Shown here: positions 35,955 through 46,189 of the stretch, piece after piece | Position numbering within the stretch: position 1 is the stretch's first letter | Layout: each line of letters opens with the position of its first letter | NCBI RefSeq assembly: GCF_001274945.1 | Contig: NZ_LILB01000001.1 | Location: forward strand, 1,874,691 to 1,938,690 | DNA: 64,000 nt | Direction of reading: 5' to 3' | Origin: Viridibacillus arvi | GTDB taxonomy: Bacteria; Bacillota; Bacilli; Bacillales_A; Planococcaceae | Notes under the pieces: generated by a model | Databases searched by the model: none | The model's input: only the letters and a program-made list of their open reading frames with translations | Told to the model about the DNA's origin: nothing | Program-made: the position numbers and the translations under genes

Positions 35955-38369
35955 TTAAATCGCTACAATATTCACAAGTTTCCCAGGAACAGCGATAATT
36001 TTCTTAATTTCTTTACCCTCAATTAGTTCTGCAATTTTTTCATCTGCTAATGCAATTTCTTGTAAGTCCTCGCGAGATGCGTCTTTTGCTACTAATATCT
36101 TGGTTTTTACTTTACCGTTTACTTGCACTACTACTTCGACTTCATCGTCAGTTAATTTCGACTCATCAAATGTTGGCCATGAAGCGTACGTTAATGTTTC
36201 TGCTTTACCAAATTTCGCCCATAACTCTTCTGCAATGTGAGGAGCAATTGGCGCTAACATTTTAACAAAGCCTTCAGCATAAGCTGTTGGCACGACATCT
36301 GCTTTGTAGCAATCATTGATGAATACCATCATTTGTGAAATAGCCGTGTTGAAACGGATATGCTCGTAGTTTTCAGTTACTTTTTTCACTGTTTGGTTAT
36401 ACACTTTTTCTAAAGTAGCATCATCTGAAGCTTGGATTTTATCTGATAGTGATCCATCTTCATTGATAAATAGACGCCAGATACGATCTAAGAAGCGTCG
36501 TGCTCCATCAAGGCCATTTTCAGACCATGGAATAGATGCTTCAAGTGGGCCCATGAACATTTCGTAAAGTCGAAGTGTATCTGCACCGTGGCTCGCAATA
36601 ATATCGTCAGGGTTTACTACATTCCCTTTTGATTTAGACATTTTTTCATTACCTTCTCCTAAAATCATCCCTTGGTTGAATAGTTTTTGGAAAGGCTCTT
36701 TAGTTGGTACAACACCTAGATCGTACAATACTTTATGCCAGAAACGAGCATATAGTAAATGCAGAACAGCGTGCTCTTGACCACCAATATAAATATCAAC
36801 TGGTAACCAGCGTTTTAATAATTCTGGATCCGCAAGCATTTCATCATTTGTTGGATCAATATAACGTAGGAAGTACCAACTAGAACCAGCCCATTGTGGC
36901 ATAGTATTAGTTTCTCGACGACCTTTTTTACCTGTTACAGGGTCAACTACATTTACCCACTCTTCAATATTCGCAAGAGGTGATTCTCCAGTTCCACTTG
37001 GGCGGATATCATCAGTTTTAGGTAAAATAAGAGGTAGCTCTGATTCATCAAGCGTTGTTACTTCGCCATCTTCCCAATGAATAACTGGGATTGGCTCTCC
37101 CCAATAACGTTGGCGACTAAATAACCAGTCACGTAAACGATAAGAAATTTTCTTTTCACCTACGCCTTTTTCTTCTAACCACTCAATCGCTTTAGCAATC
37201 GCTTCTTCCTTGCCTAAACCATCAAGGAATCCAGAGTTAACATGTTTACCTTCTCCAGCATATGCTTCTTTTTCGATATCTCCACCCGCTACAACTTCAA
37301 CGATTGGTAAATCGAATTGTTTTGCAAATTCGTAGTCACGTTCATCGTGAGCAGGAACTGCCATGATTGCACCTGTACCATATGTTGCAAGTACATAGTC
37401 AGCGATCCAAATCGGCATTTTCTCACCATTAATCGGATTGACTGCATAAGCGCCTGTGAAGACACCCGTTTTTTCTTTTGCAAGGTCAGTACGTTCAAGG
37501 TCAGATTTCATTTTCACTTCATCTAGGTATGCTTCAACTGATGCTTTTTGTGCATCTGTTGTAATTTCAGCTACTAGTTTATGTTCAGGAGCAAGTACTG
37601 CATAAGTAGCACCAAATAATGTGTCCGGGCGTGTTGTAAATACACGGAACGATTGATTTGTGCCATCTACTGTATATGCCACTTCTGCGCCTTCAGAGCG
37701 ACCAATCCAGTGACGTTGCATATCTTTAATATTTTCTGGCCAATCTACATCTTCTAAATCGTCAACTAAACGATCAGCATAAGCAGTAATTTTAAGCATC
37801 CATTGTTTCATAGGACGGCGTTCAACAGGGTGTCCACCACGTTCAGATTTACCGTCAATTACTTCTTCATTAGCAAGTACTGTACCAAGTGCTGGGCACC
37901 AGTTAACAGCTACCTCATCAATATAAGCTAAACCTTTTTTGTATAGTTGAACGAAAATCCATTGAGTCCATTTATAGTAGCTTGGATCTGTTGTATTGAT
38001 TTCGCGATCCCAGTCATACGAGAAGCCAAGTTCTTGAATTTGACGTTTAAATGTCGCAATATTTTTTGCTGTAAATTCAGCTGGATCATTACCCGTGTCT
38101 AAAGCGTATTGTTCAGCAGGTAGTCCGAATGCATCCCAACCGATTGGGTGAAGGACATTATAGCCTTGCATACGTTTGAAACGACTTAAAATATCTGTTG
38201 CTGTATAACCCTCAGGGTGTCCAACATGTAGACCCGATCCTGATGGATAAGGGAACATATCTAGTGCATAAAATTTTGGCTTTGATTCATCATTGACAGT
38301 TTTAAATGTATTATGTTCTGCCCAATATGATTGCCATTTCTTTTCGATCTCTTGATGATTGAAATTCAA
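35955..38369 (-). CDS. leuS: Leucyl-tRNA synthetase
   Basis: An 804-residue class I synthetase, the same length as B. subtilis LeuRS. Seen: the HIGH-type motif [19 protein letters not shown], the editing domain region with [12 protein letters not shown], and KMSKSKGN (KMSKS) near residue 575. The start is TTG at 38367-38369 with AAGGAGGAG at normal spacing. An upstream ATG in the same frame would add ten residues but fits neither the family nor a ribosome site. Expression is set by a leucine T-box in the leader. Confidence 0.97.
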   Translation of the reverse strand: MNFNHQEIEKKWQSYWAEHNTFKTVNDESKPKFYALDMFPYPSGSGLHVGHPEGYTATDILSRFKRMQGYNVLHPIGWDAFGLPAEQYALDTGNDPAEFTAKNIATFKRQIQELGFSYDWDREINTTDPSYYKWTQWIFVQLYKKGLAYIDEVAVNWCPALGTVLANEEVIDGKSERGGHPVERRPMKQWMLKITAYADRLVDDLEDVDWPENIKDMQRHWIGRSEGAEVAYTVDGTNQSFRVFTTRPDTLFGATYAVLAPEHKLVAEITTDAQKASVEAYLDEVKMKSDLERTDLAKEKTGVFTGAYAVNPINGEKMPIWIADYVLATYGTGAIMAVPAHDERDYEFAKQFDLPIVEVVAGGDIEKEAYAGEGKHVNSGFLDGLGKEEAIAKAIEWLEEKGVGEKKISYRLRDWLFSRQRYWGEPIPVIHWEDGEVTTLDESELPLILPKTDDIRPSGTGESPLANIEEWVNVVDPVTGKKGRRETNTMPQWAGSSWYFLRYIDPTNDEMLADPELLKRWLPVDIYIGGQEHAVLHLLYARFWHKVLYDLGVVPTKEPFQKLFNQGMILGEGNEKMSKSKGNVVNPDDIIASHGADTLRLYEMFMGPLEASIPWSENGLDGARRFLDRIWRLFINEDGSLSDKIQASDDATLEKVYNQTVKKVTENYEHIRFNTAISQMMVFINDCYKADVVPTAYAEGFVKMLAPIAPHIAEELWAKFGKAETLTYASWPTFDESKLTDDEVEVVVQVNGKVKTKILVAKDASREDLQEIALADEKIAELIEGKEIKKIIAVPGKLVNIVAI

Positions 38370-38444
38370 TGATTTCTCCTCCTTAAAATAATAAAACAAG
38401 CTTCGCCATATATTTTGTCATAATATTCCTATACTTTAGACAAA

Positions 38445-38665
38445 ATAAAAACTCCCGTCCCTAGAACAAGGGACGAGAGCTTAAAAAGGTTCCCGCGGTA
38501 CCACCCAAATTAGTGTATTACACTCAACTTGATTCCTTAACGCGGAAAACGGCTTTGGTTACACTTGTATTCACCATTGCAGACTCCAAGGCGAGTTCAA
38601 TTTATCCATTTACTAGCTTACACCACCCGCTAGCTCTCTTGAAAATCAAATAAATTTACTATTCC
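38445..38665 (-). ncRNA. T-box riboswitch of leuS (Leu specifier CTC)
   Basis: On the minus strand the leader carries the T-box GGGTGGTACCGCGGGAACC (38488-38506) and, before it, the specifier region GAACTCGCC with CTC at 38593-38595. A downstream terminator (CTCTCGTCCCT and AGGGACGGGAG, then T) lies at 38445-38480. Uncharged leucyl-tRNA stabilises the antiterminator. Stem I features are present but not checked in detail. Confidence 0.95.
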
Positions 38666-38862
38666 TTATCATAGTCTTGTTATATTGAATCTAATTCTAA
38701 TCGAATTGAGCCAAAATGACAAGCAATTTAAAAATCTTGGAAATAAAAGGGTTATGATGTTCAGATCGAAGTTTTCTTTATAATATGTAAAGGGTTCGAT
38801 TTCTACCCTATTTATATGTGAAGAAAAGGATATCAATAAAGTACACGAATTATTTTTAATGT

Positions 38863-38902
38863 AAAAAAAGAAAGGCATATCTTACTATGCCTTTCTTTTT
38901 TA
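38863..38902 (-). terminator. Terminator after the CoA-transferase operon
   Basis: Arms AAAGAAAGGCATA and TATGCCTTTCTTT are followed on the minus strand by TTTTT, 14 bases past the beta-subunit stop. Confidence 0.9.
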
Positions 38903-38915
38903 TATAGGATATCAC

Positions 38916-39572
38916 TTATCTAATAACTACATTTTCCTGGACATTTTCTACATTTAAATCAGCCCCAGTAGCTGCAATAACTTCTTCTACTGTATACCCT
39001 TCAAATACTTCTCTTAATACCAGTCCTATAGGTGTTACATCAATAACAGCGCGATCCGTAATGATTTTGTCGACAACAGATTTTCCTGTTAACGGTAGTT
39101 CACAAGTCTTTTTAATCTTAGCAGAGCCATCTTTTGCTACATGCTCCATTATTACAATAATTTTCTTTGCACCATGTACTAAGTCCATTGCTCCGCCCAT
39201 ACCTTTAATCATTTTCCCTGGAATCATCCAATTGGCTAGGTCACCTGTTTCAGATACTTCCATTCCACCTAAAATGGCTACATCAATATGGCCACCGCGG
39301 ATCATCGCAAATGATTCAGCATTGCTAAAAAAAGCAGAGCCAGGAATAGTTGTAACCGTTTCTTTCCCTGCATTTATCAAATCAGGATCTACTTCATCCT
39401 CTGTCGGATATGGTCCTATTCCTAATAACCCATTTTCTGATTGTAAAATTACTTCTTTATTTGAAGCTATATAATTAGCCACTAATGTTGGCATACCAAT
39501 TCCTAAATTGACATAATTCCCGTCAGCAATTTCCTGCTCCGCACGACGTGCAATTATTTCTCTTACATTCAT
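38916..39572 (-). CDS. scoB: 3-oxoacid CoA-transferase, beta subunit (ScoB/AtoA type)
   Basis: A 218-residue class I CoA-transferase subunit. The catalytic glutamate is in [12 protein letters not shown] (about residue 46). [15 protein letters not shown] and the C-terminal [15 protein letters not shown] are family features. It moves CoA from succinyl-CoA or an acyl-CoA to a 3-oxoacid. The alpha subunit gene lies 19 bases upstream and the two form a heterotetramer. AAAGGGG precedes the ATG. The actual acid is uncertain (acetoacetate versus 3-oxoadipate), but the position next to a lipid-catabolic cluster fits acetoacetate. Confidence 0.9.
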   Translation of the reverse strand: MNVREIIARRAEQEIADGNYVNLGIGMPTLVANYIASNKEVILQSENGLLGIGPYPTEDEVDPDLINAGKETVTTIPGSAFFSNAESFAMIRGGHIDVAILGGMEVSETGDLANWMIPGKMIKGMGGAMDLVHGAKKIIVIMEHVAKDGSAKIKKTCELPLTGKSVVDKIITDRAVIDVTPIGLVLREVFEGYTVEEVIAATGADLNVENVQENVVIR

Positions 39573-39591
39573 ATCTCAAAGTCCCCTTTCT

Positions 39592-40281
39592 TTAAGAACG
39601 AATCATTAAGCGTTCAATTCTTTTTTCTTGTTTCGCCTGAAATAGGCCTTGTACGTAAATGCTTGGTGTCTGCACTTGGTTAGGGTCAATGTCACCCGGC
39701 TTCACTAGTTCCTCTATTTCAGCAATCGTAAATCGTCCAGCTGCAGCCATGATTGGATTAAAGTTTTGTGCTGTTTTGTTATAAATTAAATTACCAAAAC
39801 GATCTGCCTTAGCTGCTCTTATTAATGAAAAGTCTGCACGTAAGGCTTCCTCTAAGACATATTCCTTACCATCGAATATGCGTGTTTCCTTCCCTTCTGC
39901 AATAGGAGTCCCCACTCCCGCAGGTGTATAAAATGCTGGAATCCCTGCTCCACCTGCACGAATTTTCTCCGCTAGTGTACCTTGTGGTGTCAGTTCTACC
40001 TCAATTTCACCAGATAGTACTTGACGCTCGAATTCCTTATTCTCACCCACATAAGAACCAATCATTTTCTTTATTTGTTTTTTATGTAGTAGTAATCCAA
40101 GTCCCCAATCATCAATGCCGCAATTGTTAGAAATGATGGTTAAGTCTTTCACTTCTTTTTCAACTAAAGCTAGAATGAGTTGCTCTGGAATACCAACTAA
40201 GCCAAATCCACCCACCATGAGTGTCATACCATCTTGAATATCAGCAATCGCTTCACTTGCAGAAGTATAAATAGGCTTCAT
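39592..40281 (-). CDS. scoA: 3-oxoacid CoA-transferase, alpha subunit (ScoA/AtoD type)
   Basis: A 229-residue subunit with [19 protein letters not shown] (CoA-binding, about residues 17-35) and [23 protein letters not shown] seven codons upstream (40302) extends the frame but has no ribosome site; AAAGGGG precedes the ATG at 40279-40281. It works with the downstream beta subunit. It carries no visible regulatory element beyond a normal intergenic region. Confidence 0.9.
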   Translation of the reverse strand: MKPIYTSASEAIADIQDGMTLMVGGFGLVGIPEQLILALVEKEVKDLTIISNNCGIDDWGLGLLLHKKQIKKMIGSYVGENKEFERQVLSGEIEVELTPQGTLAEKIRAGGAGIPAFYTPAGVGTPIAEGKETRIFDGKEYVLEEALRADFSLIRAAKADRFGNLIYNKTAQNFNPIMAAAGRFTIAEIEELVKPGDIDPNQVQTPSIYVQGLFQAKQEKRIERLMIRS

Positions 40282-40391
40282 CTTCACTACCCCTTTCTTC
40301 ACTTGAAATTTCTCCCTCTTTCATTTTCTCAAACATGTAACAAATATTCAAATTCTAGCAAATATATATATTTATGTAGTATTTTATGCAA

Positions 40392-40430
40392 ATAAAAAAC
40401 TGAGAATCTCAAAGACTCTCAGTTTTTTTC
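40392..40430 (-). terminator. Terminator overlapping the end of the MFS gene
   Basis: Arms AAAAAACTGAGA and TCTCAGTTTTTT are almost perfect, with the stop codon of the MFS gene inside the stem. Confidence 0.88.
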
Positions 40431-41587
40431 TCTTTTAGCGGTCGATCATACACGACATAAGGTACTATAGCAATCGCAAGGAAAATTGTTAAAACAATGA
40501 ACATAATATGCATACCTAATTGATCAGCCAGCACACCACCTATAAAAGGTCCTACCATTCGTCCTATCATCGCAGCACTATTTACAACCCCTTGATAAAA
40601 TCCATCTCGTCCTTTGGGCGCTAACGTGCTAGCAATTGTAGGAATTGCTGGCCATACGAACATTTCTCCAAAAGTCAAAATGATAATTGCAACCATGAAC
40701 ATTTGGAATGATTCTGCAAAGCTCACTACAATAAAGGATACGATATAGATGGAAATCCCTAACACTAGTTGCGCTTTCATAAGATGTTCCAATTTTTTTA
40801 CAATCGGATTAATCAGTGGTTGCCCGATTACAATCAATAATCCATTTACAGTCCAAAGCAAACTATATTGCTTCAATGAAATACCTAAATCTTGTGTATA
40901 AGATGAAATTGTTGTCGTCCATTGTGAATAGGCAATCCAACTGAATAGGAAACCAGATGATATTATTAATAGTGCGATAAAAGAAGATTTATCTTTCACA
41001 CGCTTACTTTCACTCACAACAGATGTTGGCCCCATTGATTGTTCACCCATGGACCGGAAACCAAAAAAGGCAATGAAAAAGAACACTACGTACATTAGTA
41101 AATTCGCACTAAATAAATAGTCAAAGCTATACGACGCTACAACTCCTGCAAGAGCTGGACCAATCGCTACACCTAAGTTTTGAGCTAAGTAAATGGCATT
41201 AAATCCACGCCGCCCTCCTTCTGGCCAAGCAGTACCTACCATTGCGAACATACTTGGGAATACAACCCCACCACTAAAACCAATAAGCGTTAAAAACCAC
41301 ACGTAATGAGGCCATCCATGCCAAATTGTTAAGCAGATTAGACCTAAAATTGTCACAATAATTCCAAACATGATCGCCTTATAACCGCCATAACGATCAA
41401 ATAAATAACCACCTAGTAAGTTTCCAACAACACCTGCAGCAGCATTTGCCATTAACACAAGCCCTGCAACAGAGAGAGATTGCCCTAGATGATCATGCAT
41501 ATAAATTGTATTTAAAGGCCATAAAAATGAACTACCTGTAACATTTACAAGCATACCAATTATTAATAGCCAGACACTTTTTGGCAT
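40409..41587 (-). CDS. MFS transporter
   Basis: A 392-residue major facilitator with twelve predicted membrane segments. Family signatures are FDRYGGYKAIMFG (the loop 2-3 motif region) and the second-half equivalent. It probably exports a drug or small metabolite. In B. subtilis an MFS gene (yttB) also stands between leuS and ytqA, so this may be its counterpart, but that rests on order alone. AAGGGG lies close to the ATG. Substrate unknown. Confidence 0.88.
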   Translation of the reverse strand: MPKSVWLLIIGMLVNVTGSSFLWPLNTIYMHDHLGQSLSVAGLVLMANAAAGVVGNLLGGYLFDRYGGYKAIMFGIIVTILGLICLTIWHGWPHYVWFLTLIGFSGGVVFPSMFAMVGTAWPEGGRRGFNAIYLAQNLGVAIGPALAGVVASYSFDYLFSANLLMYVVFFFIAFFGFRSMGEQSMGPTSVVSESKRVKDKSSFIALLIISSGFLFSWIAYSQWTTTISSYTQDLGISLKQYSLLWTVNGLLIVIGQPLINPIVKKLEHLMKAQLVLGISIYIVSFIVVSFAESFQMFMVAIIILTFGEMFVWPAIPTIASTLAPKGRDGFYQGVVNSAAMIGRMVGPFIGGVLADQLGMHIMFIVLTIFLAIAIVPYVVYDRPLKEKKTESL

Positions 41588-41752
41588 CCCCTTACCCCCA
41601 TTATTTCGTATAACTAAATAATCTTATTTCATTTCCATTATTTCAACAACCCCATAAAGCTTTTTTCTATTAATTTTTTTCACTTGAAATAAAATGATTC
41701 GATGAATTGGCCATTCCCATGTTAAAATAGTTCGTTAGAGGAGTGAAAACGC

Positions 41753-42712
41753 ATGACTGAAAATTTATTTCCGTTCCCTTCTGATGGGAAACGTTATTAT
41801 ACATGGAATCGATATTTACGTGATGAGTTTGGTCACAAAGTATATAAAGTAGCTTTGGATGCAGGCTTTGACTGTCCAAACCGTGACGGCACTGTAGCAT
41901 TTGGTGGTTGTACATTTTGTAGTGCAGCCGGCTCAGGTGACTTCGCTGGTGATCGCGTAGATCCAATTCCAGTTCAATTCGAAAAAATCAAACATAAGAT
42001 GGAGCAAAAATGGAAAAACGGCAAAACGATGGCCTATTTCCAAGCATATACAAATACACATGCCCCATTACCAATCTTGAAAGAGAAATTCGAGGCGGCT
42101 TTAGCTCAAGAAGGTGTTATGGGGATTAGTATTGCTACCCGACCTGATTGCTTGCCTGATGATGTTGTTGAATATTTAGCTGAACTTAATGAAAGAACTT
42201 ATTTATGGGTAGAACTAGGTTTACAAACAGTCCATGAAAAAACAGCAACAATGATTAATCGTGCACATGATTTCGCGACTTATGTTGAAGGCGTCGAAAA
42301 ATTACGTAAGCACAATATACGAGTATGTAGTCATATCATTAACGGGTTACCTCTTGAAACAAATGAAATGATGATGGAGACTGCACGAGCTGTCGCTAAT
42401 CTTGACGTACAAGGGATCAAGATCCATCTACTTCATTTATTAAAAGGTACACCGATGGTTAAACAATATGAAAAAGGCATCCTTGAATTTCTGGATAAGG
42501 ATGAATATATTAAGCTGGTAGCTGACCAACTAGAAATCATCCCGCCTGACATGATCGTGCATCGAATTACAGGTGATGGACCAATCGACTTAATGATTGG
42601 ACCAATGTGGAGTGTTAACAAGTGGGAAGTGTTAAATGGGATTGATGCTGAACTTGAAAGACGAGGTAGCTGGCAAGGCAAGTTTTATAATGCGGAAGTG
42701 CCATCTAAATGA
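41753..42712 (+). CDS. ytqA: Radical SAM protein YtqA
   Basis: A 319-residue radical SAM enzyme of the TIGR01212/YhcC-YtqA family. The [4Fe-4S] site is the cysteine cluster in FDCPNRDG with GGCTFCSAAG (about residues 42-62), followed by the EFKEK-type segment LGLQTVHEKT and HIINGLPLET. The reaction is unknown. It overlaps ytqB by four bases (ATGA), so the two are translated together. The start ATG follows GAGGAGTG. Confidence 0.92.
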   Translation: MTENLFPFPSDGKRYYTWNRYLRDEFGHKVYKVALDAGFDCPNRDGTVAFGGCTFCSAAGSGDFAGDRVDPIPVQFEKIKHKMEQKWKNGKTMAYFQAYTNTHAPLPILKEKFEAALAQEGVMGISIATRPDCLPDDVVEYLAELNERTYLWVELGLQTVHEKTATMINRAHDFATYVEGVEKLRKHNIRVCSHIINGLPLETNEMMMETARAVANLDVQGIKIHLLHLLKGTPMVKQYEKGILEFLDKDEYIKLVADQLEIIPPDMIVHRITGDGPIDLMIGPMWSVNKWEVLNGIDAELERRGSWQGKFYNAEVPSK

Positions 42713-43281
42713 AGCTCCAGCGCGTATTACAATACACTAAAGATTTACTAGCAGATACAGTAGTAGCTGGTGATTCTGTGGTTGATGCGACAGCTGGAAA
42801 TGGACATGATACAGCCTTTCTAGCAGAGCTTGTAGGCACTACAGGACATGTCTATGCTTTTGATGTTCAGCAGCAAGCAGTTGACGCGACAAAATTACGC
42901 CTTGAGGAAAACCAATTAGACAAACAAGCTACAGTTATTTTAGATGGCCATCAAAACGTTAAACACTATGTATCAGAGCCTATTAAAGCAGCTATTTTCA
43001 ATCTCGGTTATTTACCTGGTAGCGAACACTCGATTGTCACAAAGCCTGGTACAACAATCGAAGCAATCTCTGACTTATTAGACCTATTACATGTAGGCGG
43101 TATGATTATTCTCGTTGTTTACCATGGTCATGAAGGCGGCAAGGATGAACGCGATAAATTATTAGCTTATGTTAGTGACTTACCACAGAAATACGTTCAT
43201 GTTTTACGTTATGAATTTATCAACCAAAAAAATGACCCTCCATTTATCATTGCTCTAGAGAAAATGAAGGACTTACCATAA
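42709..43281 (+). CDS. ytqB: SAM-dependent methyltransferase YtqB
   Basis: A 190-residue YtqB/rRNA-methylase-like protein. Motif I is VVDATAGNGHDTAFLAELVG (about residues 22-41), and NLGYLPGSEHSIVTKPGTT is the family-specific stretch. Paired with the radical SAM gene ytqA, as in B. subtilis. Substrate unknown (RNA or small molecule). Its start overlaps the ytqA stop. Confidence 0.92.
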   Translation: MKLQRVLQYTKDLLADTVVAGDSVVDATAGNGHDTAFLAELVGTTGHVYAFDVQQQAVDATKLRLEENQLDKQATVILDGHQNVKHYVSEPIKAAIFNLGYLPGSEHSIVTKPGTTIEAISDLLDLLHVGGMIILVVYHGHEGGKDERDKLLAYVSDLPQKYVHVLRYEFINQKNDPPFIIALEKMKDLP

Positions 43282-43296
43282 ACAAATTACTACAAT

Positions 43297-43341
43297 ACAA
43301 GACTTCTATTACCGTTCATACAGGTGATGGAAGTCTTTTTT
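43297..43341 (+). terminator. Terminator after ytqB
   Basis: Arms AAGACTTC-AT-ACC and GGT-AT-GAAGTCTT with TTTTTT, 17 bases past the ytqB stop. Confidence 0.88.
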
Positions 43342-43436
43342 ATATCTCTCACCTCATTTACATACAAAAATACTTGAATAAAAGACATTGCACATAGTGA
43401 TACTGATAATATTCTATTTTTATAAGGAGAATCAGT

Positions 43437-44504
43437 ATGCCAAAAATTCATGCAGTTAGTACATATAATCCCCCTTTTACATTAGTACAAACTCAGGCTG
43501 AGCATTTTGTTCGAACTCTTTTTTCACAAAAAATAACTCAACTAGAGCGCTATTTACGAGTTTTTGAAAATGGTGAAATTCTTAATCGCCATCTTACTAT
43601 GCCAATTGATTGGTATAAACAAGATCACGATTTCGCCGAACGTAACCGACTTTATATTGAACACGCTGTCTCTTTTGGCGTTACTGCGATTGAGAGCTGT
43701 TTAGAAAAAGCTGGCGGGGTCAGTACGAAGGATATTGATGCCATTGTATTTATTTCTAGTACCGGCATTTCAACGCCAAGTATTGATGCTCGAATTATGA
43801 ACAAACTCCCTTTTTCTGAACATGTTGTACGAATTCCTATTTGGGGACTAGGTTGTGGCGGTGGTGCCGCCGGAATTAGTCGGGCTAATGACTACTGTAT
43901 TGCCCATCCTGCTTCAAAAGTTTTAGTCTTATGTGTTGAGCTTTGTAGTCTTACTTTCCAAGCGAATGATTTAACTAAAAGTAACCTAATAGGCACATCC
44001 CTTTTCGGAGATGGTGTCGCTTGTGCGCTCGTATGTGGAGATGCTGTCATGGCATCTTCTCGCCAGCCACTACCCGCTATTAAAGCGACTGCTTCCAAAT
44101 GGCTTCCTAACTCAGAGGATGTCATGGGATGGGCTGTTGAAAATACAGGTTTTCATGTCATATTCGCCAAAAGTATTCCTAGCGTTATCGAAAATTGGCT
44201 AGCCCCTTTTGTAGAAGAATTTTTACAAACTAACAAAACAGGGCTTTCAAACCTCCATCATTTTGTAGCACATCCAGGTGGAAAAAAAGTATTGGTCGCT
44301 TATGAAACTGCTCTACGAATAGATTCGCAATTACTTATACCAAGTAAAACCATATTACAAGATCATGGTAATATGTCTTCTCCCACTGTTTTATATGTAT
44401 TAGAAAAGACAATGACAGAGTATGCTAATAAAGGAGATATTGGCTTAATGGCCGCTCTAGGACCGGGTTTTAGCGGAGAACTATTACTCTTAGAATGGAA
44501 GTGA
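43437..44504 (+). CDS. bpsA: Type III polyketide synthase (BpsA/chalcone-synthase-like)
   Basis: A 355-residue chalcone-synthase-fold enzyme. The Cys-His-Asn triad is visible: Cys140 in WGLGCGGGAAG, His279 in FVAHPGGKKV and Asn312 in HGNMSSPTVL. In B. subtilis the homologue BpsA condenses long-chain acyl-CoA with malonyl-CoA to make alkylpyrones, and the neighbour BpsB methylates them. The downstream gene is that methyltransferase, so the pair is kept. AAGGAG lies seven bases before the ATG. Confidence 0.93.
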   Translation: MPKIHAVSTYNPPFTLVQTQAEHFVRTLFSQKITQLERYLRVFENGEILNRHLTMPIDWYKQDHDFAERNRLYIEHAVSFGVTAIESCLEKAGGVSTKDIDAIVFISSTGISTPSIDARIMNKLPFSEHVVRIPIWGLGCGGGAAGISRANDYCIAHPASKVLVLCVELCSLTFQANDLTKSNLIGTSLFGDGVACALVCGDAVMASSRQPLPAIKATASKWLPNSEDVMGWAVENTGFHVIFAKSIPSVIENWLAPFVEEFLQTNKTGLSNLHHFVAHPGGKKVLVAYETALRIDSQLLIPSKTILQDHGNMSSPTVLYVLEKTMTEYANKGDIGLMAALGPGFSGELLLLEWK

Positions 44505-44508
44505 TGAC

Positions 44509-45048
44509 TTGCTATTTTCTATCGTCTTCATACTAATTTGTTTACAACGCTTAGGAGAATTAATGGTTGCACGGTCAAATGAGCGCTACCAAAAACAACA
44601 AGGGGCAATTGAGGCTGGTCAGGGGCACTACCCACTTATGGTGATAATGCATACTCTCTTTTTATGCAGCCTACTCTTTGAATACTTATGGCTCAAACCT
44701 CCATTGAGCCCACTATGGCCTTATCTACTAATAGCCTTCATAACGCTACAATTTGCACGTGTTTGGGCTATTCAATCACTTGGTCGATTTTGGAATACGA
44801 AAATCATTATTTTGCCCGGAGCCAAACTAGTAAAGCAAGGACCGTATAAATGGATGCCACATCCAAATTACGCCATTGTCGCTCTTGAAATCGCCATTAT
44901 ACCTCTTATTTTCCAGGCATATTTCACTGCTATTATTTTTACGTTCCTTAATTATGGGATGATGCTTATACGTATTCCGATAGAAGAAGAAGCACTTTCA
45001 CAATATAGCAATCACCCTTCTAATGAACCAGATAAAATTTCTAGTTAA
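44509..45048 (+). CDS. bpsB: Isoprenylcysteine-type methyltransferase BpsB/YpbQ
   Basis: A 179-residue ICMT-like membrane methyltransferase. It has about five membrane segments, RSNERYQKQQG after the first, and the C-terminal GPYKWMPHPNYAIVALEIA (SAM-binding histidine region) and RIPIEEEAL. It would O-methylate alkylpyrones made by the upstream type III polyketide synthase. The start is TTG at 44509, four bases after the bpsA stop and with GGAAGTG upstream; an overlapping ATG lies in another frame. Confidence 0.88.
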   Translation: MLFSIVFILICLQRLGELMVARSNERYQKQQGAIEAGQGHYPLMVIMHTLFLCSLLFEYLWLKPPLSPLWPYLLIAFITLQFARVWAIQSLGRFWNTKIIILPGAKLVKQGPYKWMPHPNYAIVALEIAIIPLIFQAYFTAIIFTFLNYGMMLIRIPIEEEALSQYSNHPSNEPDKISS

Positions 45049-45096
45049 AAAAATAACCTCTACATAGCTAAATTTGCTAAGTAGAGGTTATTTTTA
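45047..45096. terminator. Bidirectional terminator after bpsB and the LLM gene
   Basis: Arms AAAATAACCTCTAC-TAGC and GCTA-GTAGAGGTTATTTT serve convergent bpsB and the LLM oxidoreductase gene. Confidence 0.93.
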
Positions 45097-46095
45097 TAGT
45101 ATTTCCTTTGCAATTAGTTCAAAGGATTTTAATTTGTCTTCAAAATGATAAGCAATCGTTACTAGCATCACTTCTTCTGCTTGGTATACTTCTGCTAAGT
45201 TTTCAATTTGTTCTTTTACTTGTTGAGGATTTCCCACAACTAATCTTTTACGAAATTCCTCAATACTTTGCAAATCATAAATTGTATATGGATAATTCAT
45301 AGCTGTTTCAATAGACGGTGTTCCAGCAGATGGCTTACCTTGTACTAAACGAAGCATAGTCAGTTCCTTCGATGATGCAATTCTCTTAGCATCTTCTTCA
45401 GTCTCTGCACAAACTACAAAGACAGCTACTGCTTGCTTTGGCTGTTGTAAATATTGAGAAGGTTTAAAGCGATCTCTATATGCCTTAGCATAAGAAGGGC
45501 CTCCATCACCATTAATAAATTGAGCGAACATATATGGCAAGCCTTTTTCCGCAGCTAAATATGCTGAATTAGCACTTGAACCAAGCATCCAAACAGGTGG
45601 AGCGCTATTGGTCGTCGGTGTTGCTTTTAAACCTTGGAATTGATGACCTTCTGGTACTGCATCATGCAAATATATTAGTAAATCATCAATCTGGTTAGGG
45701 AACTGATTGACATCACGAAAATCCCCATCATGTAAAGCATGAGTTGCACGTGGCATTCCACCTGGTGCTCTCCCCATCCCTGCATCTATACGCCCTGGGT
45801 ATAAGGCTTCTAATAACTTAAAATTCTCTGCAACTTTATATGCTGAGTAATGTGGTAGCATCACACCACCTGACCCAATGCGAATACTCTTAGTTGCTGA
45901 CGCTAAATGAGATATTAGTATTTCAGGCGATGAACCCGCTAAAGTTGTTGTGTCATGATGTTCTGAAACCCAGAACCTTGAATATCCCCATTCCTCTGCT
46001 TTTTGTGCTAAAACAGTTGTTTGTCGCAATGCCTCGACAGCATTGGAACCTTCAGAGATGGGTGACTGGTCTAATATACTTAATCGAATGTCCAA
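45094..46095 (-). CDS. LLM-class flavin-dependent oxidoreductase
   Basis: A 333-residue bacterial-luciferase-fold protein. WGYSRFWVSEHHDTTTLAGSS and GMGRAPGG are characteristic of the alkanal-monooxygenase-like subgroup with YtmO and YceB. It probably uses FMNH2 and oxygen on a small substrate that is unknown. The start is TTG at 46093-46095 with AGGAGG seven bases upstream; no ATG in frame fits. Confidence 0.85.
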   Translation of the reverse strand: MDIRLSILDQSPISEGSNAVEALRQTTVLAQKAEEWGYSRFWVSEHHDTTTLAGSSPEILISHLASATKSIRIGSGGVMLPHYSAYKVAENFKLLEALYPGRIDAGMGRAPGGMPRATHALHDGDFRDVNQFPNQIDDLLIYLHDAVPEGHQFQGLKATPTTNSAPPVWMLGSSANSAYLAAEKGLPYMFAQFINGDGGPSYAKAYRDRFKPSQYLQQPKQAVAVFVVCAETEEDAKRIASSKELTMLRLVQGKPSAGTPSIETAMNYPYTIYDLQSIEEFRKRLVVGNPQQVKEQIENLAEVYQAEEVMLVTIAYHFEDKLKSFELIAKEIL

Positions 46096-46144
46096 AAAAT
46101 CGCCTCCTAGCTAAAGAGTACCGAAACATATAAAATAACACCAA

Positions 46145-46184
46145 TAAAAAGTACTAAGGGTAAATGGAATACCCTTAGTACTTA
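46145..46184 (-). terminator. Terminator after AGCS symporter 1
   Basis: Arms AAGTACTAAGGGTA and TACCCTTAGTACTT are followed on the minus strand by TTTTTATT, close to the gene's stop. Confidence 0.9.
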
Positions 46185-46189
46185 GAATG

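Noticed and set aside
38669-38878. Minus-strand frame of 69 codons upstream of the CoA-transferase
   Set aside because: It lies over the leuS leader promoter region and is low-complexity; no ribosome site.
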